A stretch of 64,000 bases of DNA from Silene conica. Taxonomy: Eukaryota > Streptophyta > Magnoliopsida > Caryophyllales > Caryophyllaceae. Made by a program: the position numbers and the translations under genes. Of the stretch, positions 20,921-30,062 are shown piece by piece. Below the pieces are notes generated by a model. The model worked only from the letters and a program-made list of their open reading frames with translations. It was not told where the DNA came from and searched no databases. Location: assembly GCA_029255685.2 (NCBI GenBank), contig CM055318.2, forward strand, positions 28,570,001-28,634,000, read 5' to 3'. Positions within the stretch are counted from its first letter, which is position 1; every line of letters begins with the position of its first letter.

Positions 20921-22220
20921 TGATACGTGCCTATTCTATGCATTTTATTTACTCTTTTGGCACGTATTTTCTTACACTTTCGTGACTTTTTAGTTGCTTT
21001 TTCTCCCATATTGTCTACTTTGGTATTTCTATGTTTTGTATGTAGGAATATGCGGAAGTAAGCAAAACCAAGCCTTATTTGCCTTTAGGAAGCTGTTTTT
21101 GGAGCAGTAATTCGGATGGTGCATTCAAGTATAATTATCGGGCCGGATCAAAGCTGGAAATAAAGAGAAGCGGTCGACCGACCACCGAAAGTGGTCGACC
21201 GACCGGTGTCAACGTAAACAGGCCCAGTTCTCCACGGAAGCCCAAATTCGCATAAAGATAAATCCGCATTGGCAGAATCGGTCGACCGACCGAGAAAACA
21301 GGTCGACCGACCAGACCCTGTTTCGAGACTTCCGTTTTATTTTCTGTTTTCCTAATCTTGTAATATTTTCTTATTTAAGGAGACCAAAACTCTTCTATTA
21401 GGTTAAGTAGTTTTTCAGCAGTTTTTTACCTAAGTAATTTTCATCCAAGTACTTTATGTAGAAGAACTCCATTGTTAGACTTTTGGTACCAAGCTTTCAT
21501 CTTTGTTCTTAGGATTTTCATTCAAGTTGTAAGTTTGTTATAATTAATCTTTCCTTTTAATTCAATCTTGTTATCCATCTTGTTGTTATTCCTTGTTTCA
21601 TGTTTTCCCTTTTATCGTCTTCTTTAATTATGTTCATCTCTTTAATATTCTTAATAATTGTTAGTCTCATAATTAGAAGTATGCATAGCTAATTCTTGTG
21701 ATTAGGAATTAGGGGAACCATGTAAAGACTTGACTTTGATAAGTTTGATGATTAAATTACCAATCCCCCATTGTTGTTGATGAACTAATCCTTAGGATTG
21801 AAAGATTATTAGGATTAGTTTAACAACAACTTTGGGATAGCCCTTGAACGAAAGTTTAGTGCTTTTCTAGGAACCCTAAGACCGTAAGGATTGGGTAGAA
21901 TATCGACCTAAAGGTTTATTCTTTGTTCCTTGGGATTGTGTTATTTGATTGTTTTACCCTTCATTGACTTGTTTTGACCATGGGGAACCAAAGTTCCTAA
22001 TCCCCTTTTTATTTTGTTTTAATTTTCTTGTTAGTTTATTACTTTAGTTGTTAGTTAAAATCCCAATTCAAACCCCCTTTTTGGTTACTTGCAATAGACT
22101 CTAAATTCACAAACATAATTAACCCTGTCTCTCTGTGGTTCGACCCTTGACTTATCCTATCTGAGTTTAAGCTGAGGTTTTATAAATCTTATCTTTGGCA
22201 CCCCTCAACGACGGGTGTCA
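20921..22220 (+). repeat. Gypsy 3' LTR
   Basis: 1300 bp, same ends as the 5' LTR, with paired motifs at 21172/21193 and 21280/21301. About six substitutions by eye relative to 9871-11170, no length difference. Confidence 0.95.
21172..21312 (+). promoter_or_regulatory. Two 21-bp-spaced GGTCGACCGACC pairs in the 3' LTR
   Basis: Identical to the two pairs of the 5' LTR, with copies starting at 21172, 21193, 21280 and 21301. Confidence 0.55.
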
Positions 22221-22225
22221 GGTAG

Positions 22226-24524
22226 CATCCGAGATTGAAGACATAAAGAGCATGGCTCTAATTTTTCATTTTGATGTCTTCGTTCATTTTGCATTTTAAT
22301 TTAAGAACTTTGTATTTCTTGTATGACAAGAATATTGTTGAAACAATGGTTGTAATAGTGGTGACTTGGTTTTTCAACCCAAGTCATCCTTTTGTTCTTA
22401 ATCAATATGTTGGTTTTAAAATGCATTTGTGTAACATGAAAAGATACGATTTTCATAAATCGTTATAAAGTACCTTGAATGGTTCACCGTACAATAGACA
22501 TGATTTGATCATTATTATTAAAGTAATACGACTTACTTAAAACCGAAAGTTACACCCCATGAAATACTTCAAATTCAAACATAAGAACATCAGTTCGTTA
22601 TAAGATGATTATCTTAAACGAATGATAGTACTAATTTCTCACTACTCAAATAATTCTTTATCCAATACATTGTTGATGACGGGCGAAAATGTTATCCTTC
22701 CTAAAATAATGATTATTTTAAAGGATAGGGTGGGAGAAATTCTACGCCCAAATAAAGTAAACCAATGAAATAAACATAGGATCTTAGAGAAGAGTCCTAT
22801 GAGGAGTCCTTGAGAAGAACTCTAAAAGATTGGATAGAAGAAACTACGAGAGGACACAGAAGAAACTACGCGAGGACACAAAAGGAAATGTTCCATATGT
22901 TGTCATTAGTTCCTAGAGAGGACAAAGGGAACCGCAAGTGTTAACGGAAGGAAATCGTTTTCATGACGTTAATGTTTCTGTTTTATAAAGATAATAGAGG
23001 AGAAATCATCTCCCGTTCTCGTGAAAATAGAAGATTCTTTTCGTGGGAAGGAAAATGAAAACTGAAATGATCATAGCGAGTTGAGAAAATGTTTGAAGTA
23101 AATCAAAATGAAATGTTCATTATGAGTTGAGAAGATGTTTGAAGATGTTACCTAATCACTATGAAGATAGTGGGACTTATTAACTATAAGATAGTGATGT
23201 GAAATTCAGTGGGAGAAAAGTTATTAAGGAAACGGAACCTACCATTAAGAAAGAGTGGTGATTCTTTAAAGGTTAAAGAATATAAGGTTTCCAATTCTAG
23301 AGAATAAGTGAGTTTATTATATGATAATGAAACGTCACCAATCAATTAACAAGGTTTGGATTTGAATCCAAGATATGAAAATGTTAATTCATATAACCTT
23401 GATCAAAATGCCATAAGTTGAAATAAAACCCTATTTCGATATAAGTTTCTCGAGGAGAACTAGTAGATCGAATCTAGGTAAACTACAATATGAATTCTAG
23501 TACAATATGACTATGCTCATATGGATGACATGTCATGAGTTTTAAGAAAACAGTGGGAGCTTTCTTAAAGTAAGGAGACTCGAGTCGAGTATAAAGACTT
23601 GAAATGTACTTGAATAAGATCATATTATGCGAAATAATATGAGTCATAAGGAAACTGGAATTTCTAGGTTAAAGGATGTGAAGATATGGTATATTCACAT
23701 ACTAAAACCATTAATACAAATTGATGTATGATCATCAAAGATTGTCTATGTGAAGCAGCAATAGCGTATTGATTGTTTGCACATGACAATCACTCTTATC
23801 GTTTGAGTTATTATTATTATTACTATTAACTCAAAATTTATACTTTGTGAAATCCAAATGGGTTGTAAGAGACAATTTGAACCCCATAAGTGAACTGGAT
23901 TAACTTAGTATAGCCCATAGTCGCTTGTATGAGGTGACGTCTCGAAGAGACTAGAATGTGAGGCGATTGATGGCAAGTTCAAATGTCATAGAGTCATATG
24001 GGATGACTAGTCGATCACATAGGCAGACTGTGTGACACTTTGTCGGGCATTTAGTGACCGCTTATAGAGTTCTGGAAATTTTATAATTAGCCTGGTCGTG
24101 GCGAGAGCTACTTTATTATTCACATAAATCGATTCTTTGACTTGAGACTGTTCGCCCAAGGTGACAAAGTCTCAGATTGGCTTTGATTTTTGCTCTACGA
24201 TCAACCGTTAAAGGGGGTCAAATGGGCTTCTTTTGGGTCATGATGGACTGTGTTAGTCGAAGGGAACAGTAGGAGAGGAATTGTCCAATCCCTCGTCGGG
24301 GTTGTCTTAAATCTCAAGGCCACTCGAGGAGAAGTTTAGCTGAAAATGCGTGGCCACGCTCGGAAGGTATCTATGGTAGATAATTCCGGTCAATACAGTT
24401 AAATCTCCAGATCGAGAAAACCGCTCAAGATATGATCAAATGCAAGTACGACCTGGAAGACACCTTGCATTGAGTGGGAGATGACGTAATAGGACAAGAA
24501 ATTGGTGACGCACACTTGTCGAGG
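22226..24524 (+). other. Copia internal 3' part, noncoding
   Basis: Downstream of the gypsy insertion the Copia interior resumes directly after the GGTAG duplication. The 2.3 kb has no open frame beyond about 65 codons and no visible RT, RNase H or integrase motif. It includes short repeats (AGAAACTACGMGAGGACACA at about 22845-22880). It ends in the purine tract. Confidence 0.6.
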
Positions 24525-24537
24525 AAAAGTGGGAGAT
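24525..24537 (+). other. Copia polypurine tract
   Basis: AAAAGTGGGAGAT immediately precedes the 3' LTR, the usual plant Copia plus-strand primer sequence. Confidence 0.88.
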
Positions 24538-25788
24538 TGTTGGGAAATGTGTCCTCAACAATAGTGCGATCACGACAGTGATAAAAATCATTGTCATAAA
24601 TCTTATGAAAAGAATATGCAAGGGACGATCCGATATTTGATATAGTCAACTGACCAACATTAATCGGTAATGATTGGCTGACTAGAGTTTGACATTACTG
24701 TCGTATGACGGTGGTGGTCAGTTCATCCCTTTAGGTCACACCTATAGGACTAACCCCTTAAATATATATTGATCAATTGTATATGATACGAATTGACCGA
24801 TTTCCTTAAAACCATATATCGAGAAATCAGAGGTTGAATCTTAAAGTAAGATTTATATTTGAAATTGAAATGTGTCGATTGTCAAATATTAATCGATATT
24901 TATGAAATATCGAAATGAGAATGAGAAACGTTCATGGTTATAACAAACGTTGTATATCGTATTGACGATTATTATAATAACCATATTTTGGGACGGTAAT
25001 TACGAATTACTAAATAAATTTGTTAAATGTGATTTAATTAATTTAGAAATAATGTTTATTTGATAAACATGTATTTTAAATTAATACAATTGTTTTTCTT
25101 GACATAGGATGTCACATGTCACACAATTGTACAAATTATAATTTGTAAAATGGATGTCCATTTTACATGAATTGTGTCGGTTTCATGGAGGATGGTTTAA
25201 GGGTTTTAATAGTTAAAATAATACCTTACACATAATGATTAAGGTAGCCTTAAACCTAATGATAGGTATGCATGCCTATATAATATGGGTAAGAACAAAA
25301 GCTAAAGTCTCTTCCATGCATCCTCTTCACACGCCACTTTCACCCATCCACCTCAAATATTGTGAGTTGTTCACATTTCACACTCATGCTATTTTGCTTA
25401 TATTTTCTAAGTGTAGAAAATTCTAAAATCCTTTAAGAATATTATTCACATAATATTTCATACTACAAATTATTGTAGTATTTTAGTAGACTAATAAAGA
25501 GAGTATTAGTTTACGGTTTTAAGATAACCCAATTCCGTCTCCTAGCTCGGGTTCGGTTTTCGGTGTTTAAGGGTAGGTCTTGGGTGCATCGTAAAGGAGG
25601 CAAGCTATTTTGGTTGCTCCGTGGAGGATCGTCCTAGCACTTATTCGGACCGTTTGTAAGACCCTTTTCATTATTATTCCGCAAATGTCATTGCATGCAT
25701 AAGATCGACTAAATTAATATGAGATTAATTAGTAAAATTAGTAAGACTAAATAAATTGGTAAACTAGTATGACTCTCGTTTTCCTTCA
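24538..25788 (+). repeat. Copia 3' LTR
   Basis: 1251 bp, TGTTGGGAAATG to TTTTCCTTCA, followed by the duplicated GTATC. Differs from the 5' LTR at about 14 sites by eye. Confidence 0.93.
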
Positions 25789-26164
25789 GTATCTACGCAT
25801 TAAAAGATGTGTATCTACGCATTTAGCCATGTGTATCTACGTATTAAGACATGTGTATCTACGCATTTAGAGATGTGTATCTATGCATTTAGAGGTGTAT
25901 TTAGGCATTTAGTCATGTGTATCTACGCATTCAAACATGTGTATCTACGCATTTAGCCATGTGTATCTACGCATTTAAAGGTGTGCATCTACGCATTTAG
26001 ACATGTGTATCTACGCAATTAAAGGTGTGTATCTACGCATTTAGACATGTGTATCTAAGTATTTAGACATGTGTATATACGCATTTAAAGGTGTGTATAT
26101 ACGCATTTAGAGATGTGTATCTACGCATTTAGACATATGTATCTACGCATTAAGAGATGTGTAT
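25789..26164 (+). repeat. 22-bp minisatellite, segment 3
   Basis: About seventeen units of ACATGTGTATCTACGCATTTAG with scattered changes, resuming directly after the Copia element and ending at the hAT-like insertion. Confidence 0.85.
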
Positions 26165-26305
26165 TCAACCCGTCGCGGGTCGCGGGGCGGGTGCGGGTGC
26201 GCATTAAAAGTTCGCGGGGCGGGTGCGGAGGGGGGTCAACCCGCACCCGCCCCGCGAACTTTTAATGCGCACCCGCACCCGCCCCGCGACCCGCGACGGG
26301 TTGAA
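26164..26305. repeat. Perfect 65-bp inverted repeat with 12-bp loop, G+C-rich
   Basis: 26164-26228 and 26241-26305 are exact reverse complements with no mismatch. They are built of GCGGGTGCGGG blocks around ATTAAAAG. The G+C content is far above the surroundings. A transcript would form a long hairpin. Confidence 0.95.
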
Positions 26306-27368
26306 CTATTCAAAACCATCCCCGCCCCGCGGGTACCCGCGGTTTACCCGCCTATTTCCTCAAGAAATGTAAATCTTAAATCAAAAATATACTTGTCGTA
26401 CTACTTGTATAAATAAGTTTTCTCAAAATGTCTTAACATTCAATTAACTAGAGTCCGTGGAGCCATAAAACAGTTTTACATAAAAATATACCACCAAAAA
26501 CATGCACAAACAGCAGTCGAAAGCCCAAATTCTGACAGAGTAGTAGAAGAGTAAACAAAACTACACAACAAATACTCTTCAATTCTTCATCTTCAGTTCT
26601 TCAGCTCCGTTTGTTTTACCAGTTTGGGAAAATGGGGATTTAGGGAAATTTGGGTAGTTAGTGAATGACCTGAATGTAGTGATAACGGTTTACGAATGAT
26701 TATTGTTTATTGACTTATTGGACTGGGGAAGTGGGTAGTCTGGGTTAGTGGGTTATTTTACTTATTTATTTGTGTTGGCTGGGAAAGTGGGTAGGATAGA
26801 TTTAATTTATTAAAAGTTTTTTTTATTATCTTAAGTTATATACTCCCTCCTACCCGAGATAAGTGTCCCGTTTGCCATTTTTCTTTATTCTTCAAAGTGT
26901 CCCGTTTGGTACTATTTGGACGGTTTTATTACGTTTTTACCCTTCCCTATTTACATTTATTACCCACTTACCAACCCCTAACCCAATAGAATATCTTTTC
27001 TCTCCAATCTAAATAACCTTACCATACCCAAAATACACAAACCATAAATCCTTGACTCACTACCAAACGGGACACTTATCCCGGGTAGAAGGGAGTATAT
27101 TTTATCTTATTATTCTTATATATTACTATTAGATATTGTTATTTATTAGGTGGGTATAAGCGGGGCGGGGTCATGTGGGGCGGGGCGAGCGGGGTGGGTG
27201 TGGGGCGGGGTGGGTATGGGGCGGGTCTCATGTGAAACCCGCCCCCGCCCCACGACCCGCGACGAATGATGCTTTTGAAACCCATCCCCGCCCCACGACC
27301 AGCCAAATTATTACCCACACCCGCCCCACGTGTATGTTTCCGCCAAGACCCACCCCATTGACATCCCT
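26165..27368. mobile_element. hAT-like nonautonomous element, G+C-rich ends
   Basis: It is flanked by ATGTGTAT at 26157-26164 and 27369-27376, an 8-bp duplication as expected for hAT. The right end ATTGACATCCCT preceded by CCCACCCC is typical of a plant MITE family with AGGGATGTCAATGGGG termini. The left end is different and begins in a perfect palindrome. Caution: the target is a tandem repeat whose unit contains ATGTGTAT, so the duplication could be fortuitous. A Stowaway element is nested at 26843-27095. Confidence 0.6.
26843..27095. mobile_element. Stowaway-type MITE, TA duplicated
   Basis: Ends CTCCCTCCTACCCGAGATAA and, reversed, CTCCCTTCTACCCGGGATAA with GTGTCCCGTTT following, flanked by TA at 26841-26842 and 27096-27097. 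253 bp, noncoding, nested in the hAT-like element. Confidence 0.88.
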
Positions 27369-27510
27369 ATGTGTATCTACGTATATAAAGGTGTGTATCT
27401 ACTAGACATGTGTATCTACGCATTTAGCCATGTGTATCTACGCATTTAAAGGTGTGTATCTACGCATTTACAGATGTGTATCTACACATTTAGACATGTG
27501 TATCTACGCC
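27369..27510 (+). repeat. 22-bp minisatellite, segment 4
   Basis: Last units of the array, degrading toward the right inverted arm of the foldback element. Confidence 0.8.
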
Positions 27511-27599
27511 TAATCCAACCATAAACCCTTCCCTTCATATATATTCGTTCAAATGGATAAAAAATCAAAAGACATCCTATAGGGGAAGAGTGAACCCTT

Positions 27600-27815
27600 T
27601 TTTCTCAATTTTTTTTATTACAATAGCACAAGTTACTTAATACAATATCACGGATTCTTCAAAACAATATTATGAAAAAAAGGGAAAAAAATGAAAAAAA
27701 AAATTCAAGAAAAAATAATTTTCGAAAAAAACATTTCGCAGAAAGATTTCGAGAACAAAAAAAATCCGAAAAAAACATTTCGAGTAAAAAAACATTTCGA
27801 GAAGAAGCAATTAAC
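27600..27815 (-). repeat. Right inverted arm of the foldback element
   Basis: Reverse complement of part of 3637-3955, including the AAGTTACTTAATACAATATC block and AAAACATTTCGAG tracts. 27511-27599, between array and arm, shows nothing recognisable, nor does 27816-27977. Confidence 0.65.
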
Positions 27816-27989
27816 AAGGTAACTCAAAGAAGAAGACAGAAGAGTAAATAAGAAATTGATGCGAAATAGGAATACTTGTTAAGTTAATTTCAAATAAAGA
27901 CCTCGTATAAAATTCTATAAATCTTTTACAGTATGAAACTAATTAGCAAAATGTATATGGAACAATGGATAAGCCTTTCAATATATATA

Positions 27990-28490
27990 CTTAAAAGAGG
28001 AACTTTTCGAGCGATTTTATTGGCTATTGTTTTAGAGCAATTTCATTGGCTATTACTTTTGTTAAATAATTAAGTATATAAATAAAAAGATAATTAAATA
28101 GTAATAAAATATCAATTGGATAATTATTGTTTTTAAAGCGATTACATTGGCTATTACTTAAAAGAGAAACTTTTCGAGCGATTTTATTGGCTATTGTTTT
28201 AGAGCAATTTCATTGGCTATTACTTTTGTTAAATAATTAAGTATATAAATAAAAAGATAATTAAATAGTAATAAAATATCAATTGGATAATTATTGTTTT
28301 TAAAGCGATTACATTGGCTATTACTTAAAAGAGAAACTTTTCGAGCGATTTTATTGGCTATTGTTTTAGAGCAATTTCATTGGCTATTACTTTTGTTAAA
28401 TAAATTAAGTATATAAATAAAAATATAATGAAATAGTAATAAAATATCAATTGGATAATTATTGTTTTTAAAGCGATTACATTGGCTATT
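27990..28490 (+). repeat. 167-bp tandem repeat of the Helitron 5' region, three copies
   Basis: The segment starting CTTAAAAGAG recurs at 27990, 28157 and 28324, a 167-bp period with few changes; weaker related units (CATTGGCTATTACTTTGGTTAAATAA) go on to 28800. Confidence 0.88.
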
Positions 28491-28838
28491 ACTTTGGTTA
28501 AATAAATTAAATATATAAATAAAAAGATAATTAAATAATAATAAAATATCAGTTGGATAATTATTGTTTTTAGAGCGATTACATTGACTATTACTTTCAT
28601 TAAATAAATCAAGTACATAAAAAAAAGATAAAAAGATAATTAAATAATAATAAAATATCAGTTGGATAATTATTGAATTAGTTAATAAAATAATTGATTT
28701 CATTGGTTATTGTTTAGAGCAATTTCATTAGCTAATACTTTGGTTAAATAAATTAAGTACGTAGTATATAAATAAAAAGATAATTAAATAGTAATAAAAT
28801 ATCAGTTGTATAATTAATGATTAGTTAATAAAATACTA

Positions 28839-28925
28839 TCCTCCGTTTTTATATAATATTCCCATTTGTTGAATATATCAGTGTAGTATTTTAATAAAAT
28901 GGGTACATTATATAAAAATGGAGGA
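28839..28925. mobile_element. Small Stowaway-like MITE
   Basis: TCCTCCGTTTTTATATAAT at the left and, reversed, TCCTCCATTTTTATATAAT at the right form inverted ends of an 87-bp element inside Helitron A. Confidence 0.7.
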
Positions 28926-29039
28926 AATAATTGATAACTAAGAATTTTGGCTACCGTAAAGTTATGGTATAATTTGTTGTTTCCCTTCTCTTATTTAGTT
29001 GATAGCATAAATAGATGTATTAATTTATGAATATATTAA

Positions 29040-29900
29040 GGACTTAAGTTTACGAGGTATAATTAAAAAATACAAACTACGGAATTCGAACACATAAGAA
29101 TATGAGCTAATGTAAAAAGATTAAGAGTTTAAGGGAATCGCGAACTAAAAAATACGGGCACAGAAGAATGCGAGCTATTAACCTAATAATACTGGCTAAT
29201 ATAAGAGAATACGATCCGAGTTATTAAGCTAAGAATAAGAGCTAGTGTAAAAACAATACGAGCTATTAAGATAAGACGAGTTTTAAAATACGAGCACAAA
29301 TGACAAATGAATACAAGCTAATGAAAAAACAATACGAGTTATTAAGATAAACGAGCTTCAAAATATGAGCACAAATGAATACGAATACGTGATTAAAAGG
29401 ATCACGAACTTAAATATACGAGCACATAAGAATACGGCTTATTAAGATGACAATATAAGCTAATGTAAACAGAATACGAAAACATGAGCTAATTGAAACA
29501 CTTCTCGAACTAAAAAAGTAGAATCACATTTGAAAGACGTCAAATTTCATGATATAATAAACACTTAAGATTACGAGGTATAATTAAAAGAATACGAGCT
29601 ACAAATTACGAATACATAAGAAATACGAGCTAATGTAAAATGAATAAGAAATTAAGAGAATCGGGAACTAAAAAATACGAGCACACAAGAACGCGAGCTA
29701 TTAACGTAAGAATGCGAGCTAATAAAGCTATTAAGCTAAAAATACGAGGTAATGTAAAACATACGAGCTATTAAAATAAGAATACGAGCGTATAAAAGGA
29801 TCACGAACTTACAAATATGAGCATGTAAGAATACGGGATAATATAAAAAGAATATGAGCATGTAAGAAGAATACGGGCTAATAAGAAAATAATACGAGCC
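29040..29900 (+). repeat. Helitron minisatellite AATACGAGCTAATGTAAAA, block 1
   Basis: Irregular 18-25-bp repeats built on AATACGAGCTAATGTAAAA and TACGAGCTATTAAGATAAG. Homologous blocks occur at 31620-32670, 44750-45640 (inverted) and 51030-52030, always before the Helitron 3' hairpin. Confidence 0.8.
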
Positions 29901-30062
29901 TGATACATCTAATGTTTTATTAGCCATAAAAAACAATCATACCTGAATTATTCTTTATATATGGCTATTATACTAAGTATTTTTAGAAGATTAACTCTTA
30001 CGATAATTACTTTGAAACTACGTCAAGATATTACCCGGGCAACGCCCGGGCATGAAATATAG

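Larger units (their letters stand above)
9871..22220 (+). mobile_element. Athila-type Ty3/gypsy retrotransposon, complete, nested in Copia
   Basis: The 12,350-bp element has two 1300-bp LTRs (9871-11170, 20921-22220) that differ at about six positions by eye, and perfect target duplications GGTAG at 9866-9870 and 22221-22225. Order: LTR, Asp-tRNA primer site, gag-protease-RT-RNase H-integrase (11335-16482), long spacer, second ORF with ATHILA ORF-1-like sequence (17744-19174), 3' region, purine tract, LTR. The primer site, lack of a chromodomain after integrase and the extra 3' ORF fit the Athila lineage. One nonsense codon interrupts gag-pol. Lower LTR divergence than the host Copia agrees with later insertion. 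Confidence 0.95.
5317..25788 (+). mobile_element. Ty1/Copia retrotransposon with gypsy insertion; pol missing
   Basis: LTRs at 5317-6567 and 24538-25788 are both 1251 bp and differ at about 14 positions counted by eye (near 1%). The element has a 5-bp duplication GTATC, a Met-tRNA primer site just after the 5' LTR, a purine tract before the 3' LTR, and gag remnants at 9049-9870. Without the gypsy insertion the internal part is about 5.6 kb. No reverse transcriptase, RNase H or integrase motif is visible in it. It was therefore probably mobilised in trans, and insertion was recent judging by LTR similarity. Confidence 0.9.
3637..27815. mobile_element. Foldback element with inverted arms and a 22-bp minisatellite core, split by later insertions
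   Basis: The left arm at 3637-3955 and the right arm at 27600-27815 are inverted copies. Read on the minus strand, 27605-27655 gives the same series CCGTGATAYTGTATTRAGTAACTTGTGYTATTGTAAT as 3895-3935, followed by the same T-rich TTTCGA tracts. Between the arms is a minisatellite (ACATGTGTATCTACGCATTTAG) interrupted by a solo LTR (4193-5195), a Copia element (5317-25788) and a hAT-like element (26165-27368). Removing those insertions leaves an element of roughly 1.5 kb. It carries no coding sequence. Outer termini and target duplication are not clear to me. Confidence 0.6.
27978..30062 (+). mobile_element. Helitron A, nonautonomous
   Basis: The 5' end TCAATATATATACTTAAAAG is shared with other copies. 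The 3' end has a perfect hairpin CCCGGGC-AAC-GCCCGGG at 30034-30050, then CATGAAATATAG (CTAG changed to ATAG) followed by T. Hairpin about 10 bp before CTRR and insertion between A and T are Helitron traits. No Rep/helicase frame. The interior is a tandem block (27990-28490), a small Stowaway-like insert and a minisatellite (29040-29900). Confidence 0.75.

Noticed and set aside
26159-26416. Arg/Gly/Pro-rich frame over the G+C hairpin, and a similar frame at 27175
   Set aside because: Composition of the hAT-like G+C-rich ends; no gene features.
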